Assembly: GCF_014204985.1 (NCBI RefSeq)
Contig: NZ_JACHMP010000001.1
Location: forward strand, 6,510,001-6,574,000
Direction: 5' to 3'
From: Streptosporangium becharense
GTDB taxonomy: Bacteria > Actinomycetota > Actinomycetes > Streptosporangiales > Streptosporangiaceae
DNA length: 64,000 bases
Positions within the stretch are counted from its first letter, which is position 1; the number at the start of each line of letters is the position of its first letter. The position numbers and the translations under genes were made by a program. Below, piece by piece: positions 16,432-24,307 of this stretch. Under the pieces are notes generated by a model. It saw only the letters and a program-made list of their open reading frames with translations, had not been told where the DNA came from and searched no databases.

Positions 16432-18171
16432 ATGGCACACGGCGAGAGCAGAGGCATGTCCCGGCGAGCGCTCCTCGGCGGCGCGGTCGGAGCCGCGGCG
16501 CTCAGCGCGGTGCAGTGGACGCCCGCCGCCCGGCTCACCCCGGCCGGCGGGGCGACGATGGCCGCGCCGCCGAACTTCCCGGCCGGTGTCACCCTGTACC
16601 AGCAGGTGTTCGAGAACTGGTCGGGGGAGATCGAGGTCGACGGCGTCTGGACCGCCGCGCCGACCGGTGCCGACCAGATCGTCGTGCTGGCCGACTGGGC
16701 CCACGCGAACGGCTGGAGGATCCGCCCCCGCGGCATGTCGCACAACTGGTCGCCGCTGGTGGTCCCCGCGGGAGCCCCGGGGAACGTGCTGCTCGTCGAC
16801 ACCACGCGGCACCTCACGGCCGTGACGGTCAACCCCGGCTCGCCCGCCTCCGTCACCGCGCAGGCGGGCGTCACGATGGAGTCGCTGCTGACCGTCCTGG
16901 AGGCGGCCGGGTACGGGCTGACCGCCACCCCGGCCCCGGGCGACCTCACGATCGGCGGGGTGCTGGCCATCGACGGGCACGGCACGGCGGTGCCGAAGAC
17001 CGGGGAGACGACGACCCCCGGGCACACCTTCGGCTCGGTGAGCAACCTGGTCGTCCAGCTCAAGGCGGTGGTGTGGGACGCCGCCGCAGGCCGGTACGCC
17101 GTCAAGGTCTTCCGGCGCTCCGACCCGGCCGCCGCCGCGCTGCTGGTCGGGCTCGGCCGGACCTTCGTCACCGAGGTGACGCTGCGGGTGGGGGCCGACA
17201 AGCGGCTGCGCTGCCAGAGCTTCTACCACATCGGTGTCGAGACGATGTTCGCCCCGCCCGCCTCGGCCGGGCCGGACTCCTTCGCCGCCCACGTCAACCG
17301 GACGGGCCGGGTGGAGGTGATCTGGTTCCCCTTCACCACGGTGCCCTGGCTGAAGGTCTGGAGCGTCTCGCCGTCCAAGCCGCTGCTGTCCAAACAGGTC
17401 AACGCCCCCTACAACTACCCCTTTTCCGACTTCCTCTCCGAGGAGGCGTCCGACCAGCTCTCCCGCATCGTCGCCGGAGAGGCGAGCCTCACCCCCGCGT
17501 TCGAGAACACCCAGATGGCCATCGTCGGCTCGGGGCTCATCGTCACCGGCAGCTGGGACATCTGGGGCTGGTCGAAGAACACCCTGCTCTACGTCCGGCC
17601 GACCACGCTGCGGGTCACGGCCAACGGCTACGCGATCCTCACCGCCCGCAACAACGTGCAGCGGGTGGTCAGCGAGTTCTACACGTACTACCGGAACGCC
17701 CTGAACGCCTACGCCGCCCAGGGCCGGTACCCGATGAACGGCCCGCTGGAGATCCGGGTGACCGGCCTGGACCGGCCCGCGGACGTCCAGGTGGCGGGGG
17801 CGGTCTCCCCGCAGCTGTCGGCGCTGCGTCCGCGTCCCGACCACCCGGAGTGGGACGTCGCCGTCTGGCTGGACATCCTCACGGTGCCGGGCACCCCGTA
17901 CTCCCAGCGGTTCTACCGCGAGACCGAACAGTGGATCCTGGGCAACTACACCGGCTCCTACGCCGCGGTCCGGCCGGAGTGGTCCAAGGGCTGGGCGTAC
18001 TCCGGCAGCGCCGCCTGGGCCGACGCCCACATCCGCGACACCGTCGTCCCCGGTGCCTATCGGGCGGGCCGGCCCGCGGGGGACGACTGGGACGCCGCGG
18101 TGGCGACTCTCGACGCCCTCGACCCGCACCGGGTCTTCAGCAACGCCTTCCTCGACGGCCTTCTCGGCTGA
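16432..18171 (+). CDS. Tat-exported FAD-dependent cholesterol oxidase, class II (VAO fold)
   Basis: This secreted flavoenzyme is predicted to oxidise 3-beta-hydroxysteroids such as cholesterol using oxygen, releasing peroxide. The start ATG has GTGGAGG in front. A twin-arginine signal (SRRALLGGAVGAAAL) ends near residue 33. The PCMH-type FAD domain follows with RPRGMSHNWSPL, whose histidine matches the covalent FAD-binding position of Brevibacterium-type enzymes, then TIGGVLAIDGHGTAVP. The remainder fits the cholesterol oxidase substrate-binding domain (WFPFTTVPWLKVW, NYPFSDFL). The length of 579 residues matches the class II enzymes. It stands alone as one transcription unit, convergent with the response regulator. 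Steroid specificity is inferred from family resemblance. Confidence 0.85.
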   Translation: MAHGESRGMSRRALLGGAVGAAALSAVQWTPAARLTPAGGATMAAPPNFPAGVTLYQQVFENWSGEIEVDGVWTAAPTGADQIVVLADWAHANGWRIRPRGMSHNWSPLVVPAGAPGNVLLVDTTRHLTAVTVNPGSPASVTAQAGVTMESLLTVLEAAGYGLTATPAPGDLTIGGVLAIDGHGTAVPKTGETTTPGHTFGSVSNLVVQLKAVVWDAAAGRYAVKVFRRSDPAAAALLVGLGRTFVTEVTLRVGADKRLRCQSFYHIGVETMFAPPASAGPDSFAAHVNRTGRVEVIWFPFTTVPWLKVWSVSPSKPLLSKQVNAPYNYPFSDFLSEEASDQLSRIVAGEASLTPAFENTQMAIVGSGLIVTGSWDIWGWSKNTLLYVRPTTLRVTANGYAILTARNNVQRVVSEFYTYYRNALNAYAAQGRYPMNGPLEIRVTGLDRPADVQVAGAVSPQLSALRPRPDHPEWDVAVWLDILTVPGTPYSQRFYRETEQWILGNYTGSYAAVRPEWSKGWAYSGSAAWADAHIRDTVVPGAYRAGRPAGDDWDAAVATLDALDPHRVFSNAFLDGLLG

Positions 18172-18212
18172 CCGTCCCGGCGGCGGGTGTACGGCGGGGG
18201 ACGGCATCACGG

Positions 18213-18320
18213 GCCAGCCCACCGGGTCCGGGATGCCGCCCCCGCCGCGGGTCGTCCATCTGCCCGGCGGGTCCGGGATGCCGCCCCTGCCGCGGGTCAT
18301 CCGCCCACCCGGCGGGGGCG
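18213..18320. repeat. 45-bp tandem repeat spanning the response-regulator stop codon
   Basis: Two full units and one partial unit with a 45-bp period contain GGGTCCGGGATGCCGCCCC and GCCGCGGGTC. The GCCGCGGGTC-ATCC part of the last unit lies over the reverse-strand stop codon at 18297-18299, so the final codons of the response regulator are part of the repeat family. Confidence 0.8.
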
Positions 18321-18968
18321 GACCAGGCCGGTCTCGTAGGCCAGGGCGACGGCCTGGGCACGACTGGACAGGCTCAGCTTGGTCATGGCCCGGTTGAGGT
18401 GGGTCTTCACCGTCGCCTCGCTCACGCACAGCTCCTCGGCGACCTCCCGGTTGGACAACGCCCGGCCGACCAGGCGCAGCACCTCCAGTTCGCGGGCGGT
18501 GAGCGTGTCCAGCCCGGTGTCCGCGGCCAGTGCGGTGTCCCGGCCGCTGGTATAGGACTCGACCAGGCGCCGGGTCACGGTCGGCGCGAACAGCATGTCG
18601 CCCGCCGCGATCGTCCGGATCGCCGCGATCAGTCGCTCCGGCGACGTGTCCTTGAGCAGGAAACCCGAGGCGCCGCTCCGCAGTGCGTCGTAGACGTACT
18701 CGTCCAGGTCGAACGTGGTCAGCACCAGCACCTTCGGCGGGGTGCGTCCGGCCGTGGCGAGGATGCGCCTGGTCGCGGCGACGCCGTTGAGCCTGGGCAT
18801 CCGCACGTCCATCAGGATCACGTCGGGGCGGGCCGACGCCGCCAGCGTGACCGCCTCCTCCCCGTCGGAGGCCTCGCCCGCCACCTCCAGGTCGGGCGTC
18901 GCTCTGATCAACGCGGCGAATCCGGCCCGGACCAGCGCCTGGTCGTCCACCACGAGCACTCTGATCAT
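18297..18968 (-). CDS. NarL/LuxR-type response regulator
   Basis: This is the DNA-binding partner of the histidine kinase encoded just upstream. The receiver domain (residues 1-118) has the acidic pair VVDDQ, phospho-acceptor D54 in ILMDVRM, and the conserved lysine in FLLKD. The C-terminal HTH (about 150-215) reads LTARELEVLRLVGRALSNREVA and VSEATVKTHLNR, the classic LuxR helix-turn-helix. The ATG at 18968 is preferred because GGAGACGG precedes it; a GTG at 18980 would overlap the kinase stop. 223 residues. Its targets are unknown; pairs of this type often control their own operon or nearby transporters. Confidence 0.92.
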   Translation of the reverse strand: MIRVLVVDDQALVRAGFAALIRATPDLEVAGEASDGEEAVTLAASARPDVILMDVRMPRLNGVAATRRILATAGRTPPKVLVLTTFDLDEYVYDALRSGASGFLLKDTSPERLIAAIRTIAAGDMLFAPTVTRRLVESYTSGRDTALAADTGLDTLTARELEVLRLVGRALSNREVAEELCVSEATVKTHLNRAMTKLSLSSRAQAVALAYETGLVRPRRVGG

Positions 18969-18976
18969 CCGTCTCC

Positions 18977-20173
18977 TCACTCACCGCCCGGCGACGACAG
19001 CGGAAGCCTGGCCACGACCTCGAAGCCGCCCTGGGGCAGCGGGCCGGCGGACACCGCACCTCCGTAGAGCCTGACCCGCTCGCGCATTCCGAGCAAGCCG
19101 TGACCGCCGCCCTCCGCGGCGGGAGACGGGGAACCGTCGTCGGTGACCACCACGACCAGCTCGTCGGCGCCGTAGTGCAGCCGTACCCGCGCTCCGGCCG
19201 CGACCGTGTGCTTGATCACGTTGGTCAGGCTCTCCTGGACCACCCGGTACGCGCACAGCTCGATCCCCGCGTTGAGTCCTCTGACGTCGCCGGTCACGTC
19301 CACCTCCACCGGCACCCCGGCGAGGCGCACCCGCTCGACGAGCCGTCCGAGCTGCGCCAGGCCGGGGGTCGGGTCGTAGACGTCGTTCCCCCCGGTGTCC
19401 GCGCCGTCGTGGTCCACGCGGAGCAGCACCAGCAGCCGCCGCATGTCCTCCAGCACCTCGTGGCTGGTGTCGGCGACCGTGGCCAGCGCCGCCCTCGCGG
19501 TACCGGGGTCGCTGCCGAACACGTATCGGGCCAGGCCCGCGTGCACCGAGATCACCGACATGTGGTGGGCGACGATGTCGTGCAGCTCCCTGGCTATGCG
19601 CACCCGCTCGGCGGAGACGGCCTGCCGGGCCCGCTCCTCCTGCTCCAGCCGGAGCCGCTCGCTCAGCTCGGCCAGCTGCTCGTTGCGTTCGGCCAGCCTG
19701 CGGGTGCCGGTGCCGAACGCCCAGGCCGCCGCGACGAACACCGCGCTCTGCAGGCCGTTCAGCAACTCCAGGCCGCTCGCCGCCAGGAACGAGGCCCACC
19801 ACCATGTCAGCACCGTGATTACCGCCCCGGCCAGCGAGACCCGGGTCGTGCACCGGGCGGCGACGGTGTAGAGGGCGAGCAGCGTGACCGCGTTGTTCAG
19901 GTCGGCCTGGTAGCCCAGGGCGTGGTGGCAGGCCGACGCGGCGCAGCACACGGCGAGCACCGTGAACGGCGCCCGGGTGCGCAGGGCGATCGGCAGGTTG
20001 GCCAGGCAGGTCAGGGCGACCGCCGCCGCGTCCGGACGTCGCCACGGCCCGCTGTGGTCGGCGGCCGCCCAGGTCAGCATCAGCCCGGTGGTCACGAGGG
20101 CGAACACGATGTCGACGATCCGGGGGTCGATCCCGCCGGCCCACCGGGTCGCCGCCGCCACTCGTACTCGCAT
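18977..20173 (-). CDS. NarL-family sensor histidine kinase
   Basis: This membrane sensor has five or six N-terminal hydrophobic segments (about residues 19-150), a coiled linker rich in Glu/Arg (155-190), the HisKA_3 dimerisation box ARELHDIVAHHMSVI with H198, and an HATPase domain with CAYRVVQESLTNVIKH (N box) and GHGLLGMRERV (G box). The ATG at 20173 is chosen because TAGCAT lies seven nt before it, which would give a leaderless mRNA; an ATG at 20182 is possible. The response regulator follows in the same transcript. No large extracellular domain is visible, so the signal is probably sensed in the membrane. Confidence 0.9.
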   Translation of the reverse strand: MRVRVAAATRWAGGIDPRIVDIVFALVTTGLMLTWAAADHSGPWRRPDAAAVALTCLANLPIALRTRAPFTVLAVCCAASACHHALGYQADLNNAVTLLALYTVAARCTTRVSLAGAVITVLTWWWASFLAASGLELLNGLQSAVFVAAAWAFGTGTRRLAERNEQLAELSERLRLEQEERARQAVSAERVRIARELHDIVAHHMSVISVHAGLARYVFGSDPGTARAALATVADTSHEVLEDMRRLLVLLRVDHDGADTGGNDVYDPTPGLAQLGRLVERVRLAGVPVEVDVTGDVRGLNAGIELCAYRVVQESLTNVIKHTVAAGARVRLHYGADELVVVVTDDGSPSPAAEGGGHGLLGMRERVRLYGGAVSAGPLPQGGFEVVARLPLSSPGGE

Positions 20174-20174
20174 G

Positions 20175-20221
20175 CGCGGCATGCTAGCCAGCGGTGCCGC
20201 TCCGATCGTCAAGCGATCGGA
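20175..20221 (-). promoter_or_regulatory. Promoter and inverted repeat for the histidine kinase operon
   Basis: On the reverse strand TTGACG lies inside a perfect 8-bp inverted repeat (arms TCCGATCG and CGATCGGA, 20201-20221, 5-nt centre). The TAGCAT -10 candidate is at 20181-20186, seven nt before the start codon. The -35/-10 spacing of about 20 bp is long, so an activator may be needed. The symmetric site on the -35 box suggests direct regulator binding. Confidence 0.55.
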
Positions 20222-20292
20222 TGACCGCGTATACCGCGGAAGTCGTACACCGCCCGGCCGCGGGTCGCGGCGGTCGCCGTCGCCGGGCGGAT

Positions 20293-20316
20293 GTTTGCCA
20301 CGGCCAGAGGGGGTAG
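20293..20316 (+). promoter_or_regulatory. Sigma-B-like promoter for the holin-X/DUF3618/YihY operon
   Basis: GTTT at 20293-20296 and GGGTAG at 20311-20316, spaced by 14 bp, match the actinobacterial stress sigma-B type (GNNT, 14-16 bp, GGGTAY) except for the last base. The start site would be near 20325, ahead of a strong GGGAGGAGG at 20332-20340. Confidence 0.55.
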
Positions 20317-20346
20317 ACGCCTTCCCCAGTAGGGAGGAGGCACGCC

Positions 20347-20745
20347 ATGACCACCACCAAGGAGTCACTGTCGACGTCGGAGCTGATCCGGCAGTTGTCG
20401 GAGCAGGTCTCGCGCCTCGTCAGGGACGAGCTCCAGCTGGCCAGGCTGGAACTCACGGAGAAGGGCAAGCACGCGGGACGCGGCGCCGGCCTGTTCGGCG
20501 GGGCGGGTGTCGTCGCCCTGCTCGGCGCGGCCTCGCTGGTCGCCGCGGTGATCCTGCTGCTCGCCCGGGTCATGCCCGCGTGGGCGGCCGCGGCGGTCGT
20601 GGGCGCGGCGTTGCTGATCGTCGCCGCCGGCCTCGGACTCATGGGCAGGCGACAGGTCGCCGAGGCCGTGCCGCCGACGCCCGAGCGGACCATCGAGAGC
20701 GTCAAGCACGACATCGACGCCGTGAGAGAGGGGGTGCACCGATGA
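20347..20745 (+). CDS. Actinobacterial holin-X/phage_holin_3_6 family membrane protein
   Basis: This 132-residue protein has the family pattern. A helical N-terminus (ELIRQLSEQVSRLVRDELQLARLEL) is followed by two adjacent transmembrane helices with GLFGGAGVVALLGAASLVAAVILLLA and AAAAVVGAALLIVAAG written in outline, and a charged tail containing TPERTIESVKHDI. Despite the name, members are chromosomal envelope proteins found beside DUF3618 genes, not lysis holins. Here too the next gene overlaps by ATGA and encodes a DUF3618 protein. The strong RBS GGGAGGAGG and the sigma-B-like promoter suggest stress induction. Confidence 0.88.
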   Translation: MTTTKESLSTSELIRQLSEQVSRLVRDELQLARLELTEKGKHAGRGAGLFGGAGVVALLGAASLVAAVILLLARVMPAWAAAAVVGAALLIVAAGLGLMGRRQVAEAVPPTPERTIESVKHDIDAVREGVHR

Positions 20746-21578
20746 CGGAGACCGACCCGGGCGGGCCCGACCCGACGCCCACCGCCGGGACCACCGGGGC
20801 ACATCGCAAGAAGGTCGGCGAGCCCATAACGCCGGACGAGAGGGAGTCGTTGAACATCCCGCCCAAGCAGCCGATCGGCACGCCGACGGCCGAGGCCGAC
20901 GACCTCGGCGTACCGCCGTCCGAGCGTGACGGCACGCCCCGGCTCGCGCCTGGTTCGGCCGCCGGGTCCGCTTCGACCACTGGGGCCGGTGCGGCCGGTT
21001 CTGCCACCGCGACCGGCTCTGCCGCCGGGTCTGGTCCTGCCACCGCGACCACCGCGACCGGTGCGGCCGGCTCGACCGGCGGCTCGGTCACGGCCTCCGG
21101 TGCCCCGCCCGCGGGCGCCGAGGGCGGCACACCCGGCACGACCGTCACCGGTGCGAGCGCCGGTGACCTGGACGAGAAGGAATCCGTGCGACGGGACATC
21201 GAGGAGGCCCGTCGCGAACTGGGCGACACCGTGGAGGCATTGGTGCACAAGACCGACGTGAAGGGCCGCGTCCAGGAGACCGCCACCCAGGTGGGTGACG
21301 ACCTGCGCAGAATGGGGACGGCCACCGCCGCGACCGCCACCGACCTGGTGGAGCGGGTCAGGGGCGCCGCACCCGAGATGGTGGGCCGGATGCGGGAGGC
21401 GGCGCCCGAGATGGTGGGCCGGGTCAAGGAGAAGACCCCCGTCGAGCTCAGAAGCGCCGCGGAGAAGGTCGGCACCGAGGCCGGCAAGCGTCCCGTCGCG
21501 ACCGCCGCGACGGTCGTCGCGCTGCTCCTGGTCCTGCTGCGCATCCTGCGGCGGGGCAAGAGGAAGCAGGGAAGGTAA
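20742..21578 (+). CDS. DUF3618 domain protein with long low-complexity N-terminus
   Basis: The DUF3618 core lies at about residues 147-185 (RRDIEEARRELGDTVEALV then HKTDVKGRVQE), an amphipathic helix that typically sits near a membrane. Before it is an unusually long disordered segment of about 85 residues made almost only of Ala, Gly, Thr and Ser. After it come two tandem copies of AAPEMVGRMRE-like helix and one transmembrane helix (TAATVVALLLVLLRIL) with a basic end. The start overlaps the upstream stop as ATGA, indicating translational coupling. The function of DUF3618 is not established; it accompanies holin-X proteins in many actinobacteria. Confidence 0.85.
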   Translation: MTETDPGGPDPTPTAGTTGAHRKKVGEPITPDERESLNIPPKQPIGTPTAEADDLGVPPSERDGTPRLAPGSAAGSASTTGAGAAGSATATGSAAGSGPATATTATGAAGSTGGSVTASGAPPAGAEGGTPGTTVTGASAGDLDEKESVRRDIEEARRELGDTVEALVHKTDVKGRVQETATQVGDDLRRMGTATAATATDLVERVRGAAPEMVGRMREAAPEMVGRVKEKTPVELRSAAEKVGTEAGKRPVATAATVVALLLVLLRILRRGKRKQGR

Positions 21579-21590
21579 GGAAGCGGGCAG

Positions 21591-22640
21591 GTGCCGCCCA
21601 CCACCGGCGGAACCGCCTCCGGGAGGAGGCCGCGGTCCGCTTCATCCGAGACGTCACGGCGAACCGCCTCCGGGGAACGGGGGCGGTTCGCCGTCCCCGA
21701 CACCCCCTCGCAACTGTCCCGGCAGGCGTGGTGGGGGGTGCTGAGACGGACGGTCAGCGAGTTCCAGCAGGACGGCCTGCCCGACTGGGCCGCCGCCCTG
21801 ACCTACTACGCCGTCTTGTCGATCTTTCCCGGCCTGATCGTGCTGGTGTCCGTGCTCGGCCTGGTCGGGCAGGACGTGATCTCCACGATCCTGTCGCAGG
21901 TGGCGACGCTGGCCCCGGGCGACGTGACCGAGTTGGTACGGGAGCAGCTCGGTCGGCTGCGCGGCAGCGGGAGCGCCAGGGGCGTCCTGGCGATCGCCGG
22001 CCTGCTGGTGGCGCTCTGGTCGGCCTCGGGGTACATCGCGGCCTTCGTCCGCGCGGGCAACGCCATCTACGACATCCGAGAGGGACGCCCGCTGTGGAAG
22101 CTGACCCCGCTGCGGGTCGGGCTGACGCTGGTGTTCGTCGTGTTGATGGCCGCCGGGGCGGTGGCCGTCACCTTCACCGGGAGGCTCGCCGAGGCCGCGG
22201 GCGAGGTCCTGGGGTTCGGGGAGAGCGCGGTCACGGTCTGGAACTACGCCAAGTGGCCGGTCCTGGTGCTGGTCGCCGCAGGGCTGGTGATGCTGCTGTA
22301 CTGGGCGGCGCCCAACGTCCGCCAGCCCGGGTTCCGCTGGATCAGCCCCGGTGGCCTGCTCGCCGTGCTGCTCTGGGTGCTCGTCTCCGCGGGTTTCGCG
22401 GTCTACGTGGCCAACTTCGGCTCCTACGACAAGACCTACGGAACCCTCGGCGCCGTGGTGGTCTTCCTCGTCTGGCTCTGGCTGTCGAACATGGCCATCC
22501 TCCTGGGGGCCGAGTTCGACGCCGAGCTCATCCGCGCGCGCCAGATCGCCGCGGGTCACCCGCCCCAGGCCGAGCCGTACGCCGAACCCCGGGACGAACC
22601 CGAGGACGACGGTCACCCTCCCGGCCCCGGTGAGCGCTGA
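21591..22640 (+). CDS. YihY/BrkB-family inner-membrane protein
   Basis: This integral membrane protein of the YihY/BrkB (formerly 'ribonuclease BN') family has about six hydrophobic segments. Signature pieces are DGLPDWAAALTYYAVLSIFPGL, shortened here to its ends, then ALWSASGYIAAFVRAGNAIYD, RWISPGGLLAVLLW and GSYDKTYGTLGAVVVFLVWLW in outline, and a LLGAEFDAEL end. The 349 residues include a 36-residue basic N-terminus. The GTG at 21591 follows GGAAGCGGGCAG, 12 nt after the DUF3618 stop, so the three genes form one operon. The family's biochemical role is unproven; older claims of nuclease activity are not supported. Confidence 0.9.
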   Translation: MPPTTGGTASGRRPRSASSETSRRTASGERGRFAVPDTPSQLSRQAWWGVLRRTVSEFQQDGLPDWAAALTYYAVLSIFPGLIVLVSVLGLVGQDVISTILSQVATLAPGDVTELVREQLGRLRGSGSARGVLAIAGLLVALWSASGYIAAFVRAGNAIYDIREGRPLWKLTPLRVGLTLVFVVLMAAGAVAVTFTGRLAEAAGEVLGFGESAVTVWNYAKWPVLVLVAAGLVMLLYWAAPNVRQPGFRWISPGGLLAVLLWVLVSAGFAVYVANFGSYDKTYGTLGAVVVFLVWLWLSNMAILLGAEFDAELIRARQIAAGHPPQAEPYAEPRDEPEDDGHPPGPGER

Positions 22641-23146
22641 CCCCCGGGTGGACACGGGCTCACGGATGGTTCCAGGCCGGTCCAGGGCCGGCTCGCCGGG
22701 TGGTTCCAGGCCGGGTGGTTCCAGGCCGGCTGGATGCCGGGTGGGCTGCCCTGATCGGGTGCCACGCCGGGTGGGGCCGTGCCGATCGGGTGCCACGCCG
22801 GGTGGGGCTGCCCTGATCGGGTGCCGATCGGGTGCCGGGCGGATGTCGCCTCCGAGGAGGTGCCGGTCCGATGGTGGTTGAGCAGGGATATAGGCGGAAT
22901 TCTCCGTAATTTAATGTGATTCCCGGAGTATCCGCCGGCATAGGCGAGCCAAACTCAGGTCTGGCGGGGTAATCTGACCGTTTCCGGGTGGACGGCGGAC
23001 CCCCTCCTCTCCGTCCGCCCGGGCCTCTTCTCGACACTGTTACGCCGATCTGACCGGTTACGTGACATTGTGCGCACTATCCTGATCCCGAACGTCGGGG
23101 TGCCGGAACGGACGGTGTTCTGCAGGCAGGTCAAACAGGAGGTCTC
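22641..23146. repeat. Repeat-rich intergenic region after the YihY gene
   Basis: About 22664-22850 consists of two families of degenerate tandem units: GGTGGTTCCAGGCCGG (three to four copies) and then GATCGGGTGCCACGCCGGG with variants (about four copies). From 22870 to 23146 the sequence becomes more AT-rich and should hold the promoter of the following secreted-protein gene. TATCCT at 23080-23085 is a possible -10, but no good -35 accompanies it. Confidence 0.65.
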
Positions 23147-23719
23147 ATGCACCGCGCACTGGGGTTCGTCGCGAGTCTCGTCCTGATCGCCGCGGCTCTG
23201 GTCCCGCCCTCGACCGCCCAGGCCGCCTGCCTCGTCGCCTCCGTCAAGAAGTGCGACGGCAAGCCGATGATCGACATCGATGTCACCGCCAAGAGCGTGC
23301 TGCGCTCCGGTGGACGGATCGCCTACACCCTCGACTACACCATGACGTCGACCCCCTCCTTCGCCCCCTACTGGGGCACCTTCTGGGTGGGCGGCCGGTT
23401 CCCCGCGGGGACCCGCGGCCTGTCGCGGGCGACGCTGTTCGACGCCACCGGCGCGCGGGTGGCGGTGCTCACCTGCCGTAAGCACTCCGACGGTGTGTGG
23501 TGTGCCGCCGGCAGCACGATGCCGAACCGCGGCAAGGTGGTCTTCGACGCGAAGTCGCCCTCCGGGGGTAGCGGGACCAGCACCGCCAGGCTCGGCTTCG
23601 ACAGCTTCGAGAGTCTCACCCGCGAGCAGTCGACGCGCCGCTACAGCCGGCAGGCCGCGCGGGAGAAGTTCTGCAACCACCGTTTCAACACGTCCGTCAC
23701 CACCGCGGCGAACTCCTGA
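23147..23719 (+). CDS. Secreted protein of unknown function (190 aa)
   Basis: I do not recognise the family. A Sec signal peptide (MHRALGFVASLVLIAAALV, cleavage near AQAA) leads a mature domain of about 160 residues with cysteines in ACLVASVKKC, LTCRKH, VWCAAG and EKFCNH, allowing two or more disulfides. The middle is beta-rich (SFAPYWGTFWVGGRFP). The start ATG has CAGGAGGTCTC in front. It is followed after 9 nt by a VOC-fold gene on the same strand, so the two are probably cotranscribed, although one product is exported and the other is not. Confidence 0.75.
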   Translation: MHRALGFVASLVLIAAALVPPSTAQAACLVASVKKCDGKPMIDIDVTAKSVLRSGGRIAYTLDYTMTSTPSFAPYWGTFWVGGRFPAGTRGLSRATLFDATGARVAVLTCRKHSDGVWCAAGSTMPNRGKVVFDAKSPSGGSGTSTARLGFDSFESLTREQSTRRYSRQAAREKFCNHRFNTSVTTAANS

Positions 23720-23728
23720 GGAGGCGCG

Positions 23729-24196
23729 TTGAAGGCCGCACTGACCGGTGTCCACCATGTGAAGATCTGGGTGAGCGACCTGGCGCGGAGCCGCTCCTGG
23801 TATGAGCGCGTACTCGGCCTGGAGCACCGGATCAGCTTCGAGGACGACGACGGTGTGATCAGAGGGATGAGCTTCGGCGTGCCGGGTGCGGGCTTCCAGA
23901 TCGCGCTGAGGGAGAACCCCGGTCTCGCCCGTGCTCTCTCCGACGCCGACCCCTTCGGGCTCGAGGCGACCCGTGAGGGTCTCGATGCCTGGGCCGCCCG
24001 TCTCGACGAGCTCGGCGTCCCGCACAGCCCCATCGTCAGGGCCTCCTCCGGGTACGCGATGGGCTTCCGCGATCCCGACGGCGTGCAGATCCGCCTGTAC
24101 GCCGCCGACGAGCGGGTGCACGCCGCCCTCGACGGCGAGGCGGAGACCGAGCGCGTCTACCGACCCGGCCCCCTCCCGACCGTCGAGAGCGACTGA
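23729..24196 (+). CDS. VOC-superfamily (glyoxalase/dioxygenase-like) protein
   Basis: This single 155-residue protein has two beta-alpha-beta-beta-beta motifs of the vicinal-oxygen-chelate fold: VHHVKIWVSDLARSRSWYERVLGL in outline, then MGFRDPDGVQIRLY at the C-terminal end. Candidate metal ligands are H9 or H10 early, and the acidic residues near FRDPDG. A TTG start is chosen because GAGGAGGCGCG precedes it perfectly. Members include glyoxalases, ring-cleaving dioxygenases and antibiotic-binding proteins, and the sequence does not decide among them. It follows the secreted-protein gene by 9 nt and is closed by a small hairpin. Confidence 0.82.
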   Translation: MKAALTGVHHVKIWVSDLARSRSWYERVLGLEHRISFEDDDGVIRGMSFGVPGAGFQIALRENPGLARALSDADPFGLEATREGLDAWAARLDELGVPHSPIVRASSGYAMGFRDPDGVQIRLYAADERVHAALDGEAETERVYRPGPLPTVESD

Positions 24197-24210
24197 CACG
24201 CTGCGAGAGC

Positions 24211-24228
24211 ACCGGAGCACCCTCCGGT
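24211..24228 (+). terminator. Small hairpin after the VOC gene
   Basis: ACCGGAG (24211-24217) and CTCCGGT (24222-24228) form a perfect 7-bp stem with a 4-nt loop, 15 nt after the stop codon and just before the iron-regulated promoter. Confidence 0.55.
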
Positions 24229-24250
24229 ACCCCCTCCCGAACCCTTCTTC

Positions 24251-24269
24251 TTAGGTAAGGCTAATCTAA
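24251..24269 (+). promoter_or_regulatory. IdeR/DmdR-type iron box 1
   Basis: TTAGGTAAGGCTAATCTAA matches the actinobacterial DtxR/IdeR operator consensus (TTAGGTTAGGCTAACCTAA) at 17 of 19 positions. It lies 38 nt upstream of the siderophore-binding lipoprotein start and overlaps a possible -10 (TAATCT). Confidence 0.9.
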
Positions 24270-24279
24270 AGCTTGTCAT

Positions 24280-24298
24280 TTAGGTCAGCCTTACCTAA
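24280..24298 (+). promoter_or_regulatory. IdeR/DmdR-type iron box 2
   Basis: TTAGGTCAGCCTTACCTAA is a second iron box, ending 9 nt before the GTG start. It is nearly palindromic (TTAGGT...ACCTAA). Two boxes predict tight repression when iron is sufficient. Confidence 0.9.
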
Positions 24299-24307
24299 GG
24301 AGTGAAC

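Noticed and set aside
16200..19067. A 955-codon + strand frame across cholesterol oxidase and the response regulator
   Set aside because: It runs out of frame through one gene and antisense through another, with Arg/Gly/Pro-rich nonsense composition.
20347..20745. 'Holin' gene as a sign of prophage
   Set aside because: The family is a chromosomal actinobacterial membrane protein found with DUF3618; no other phage genes are present.
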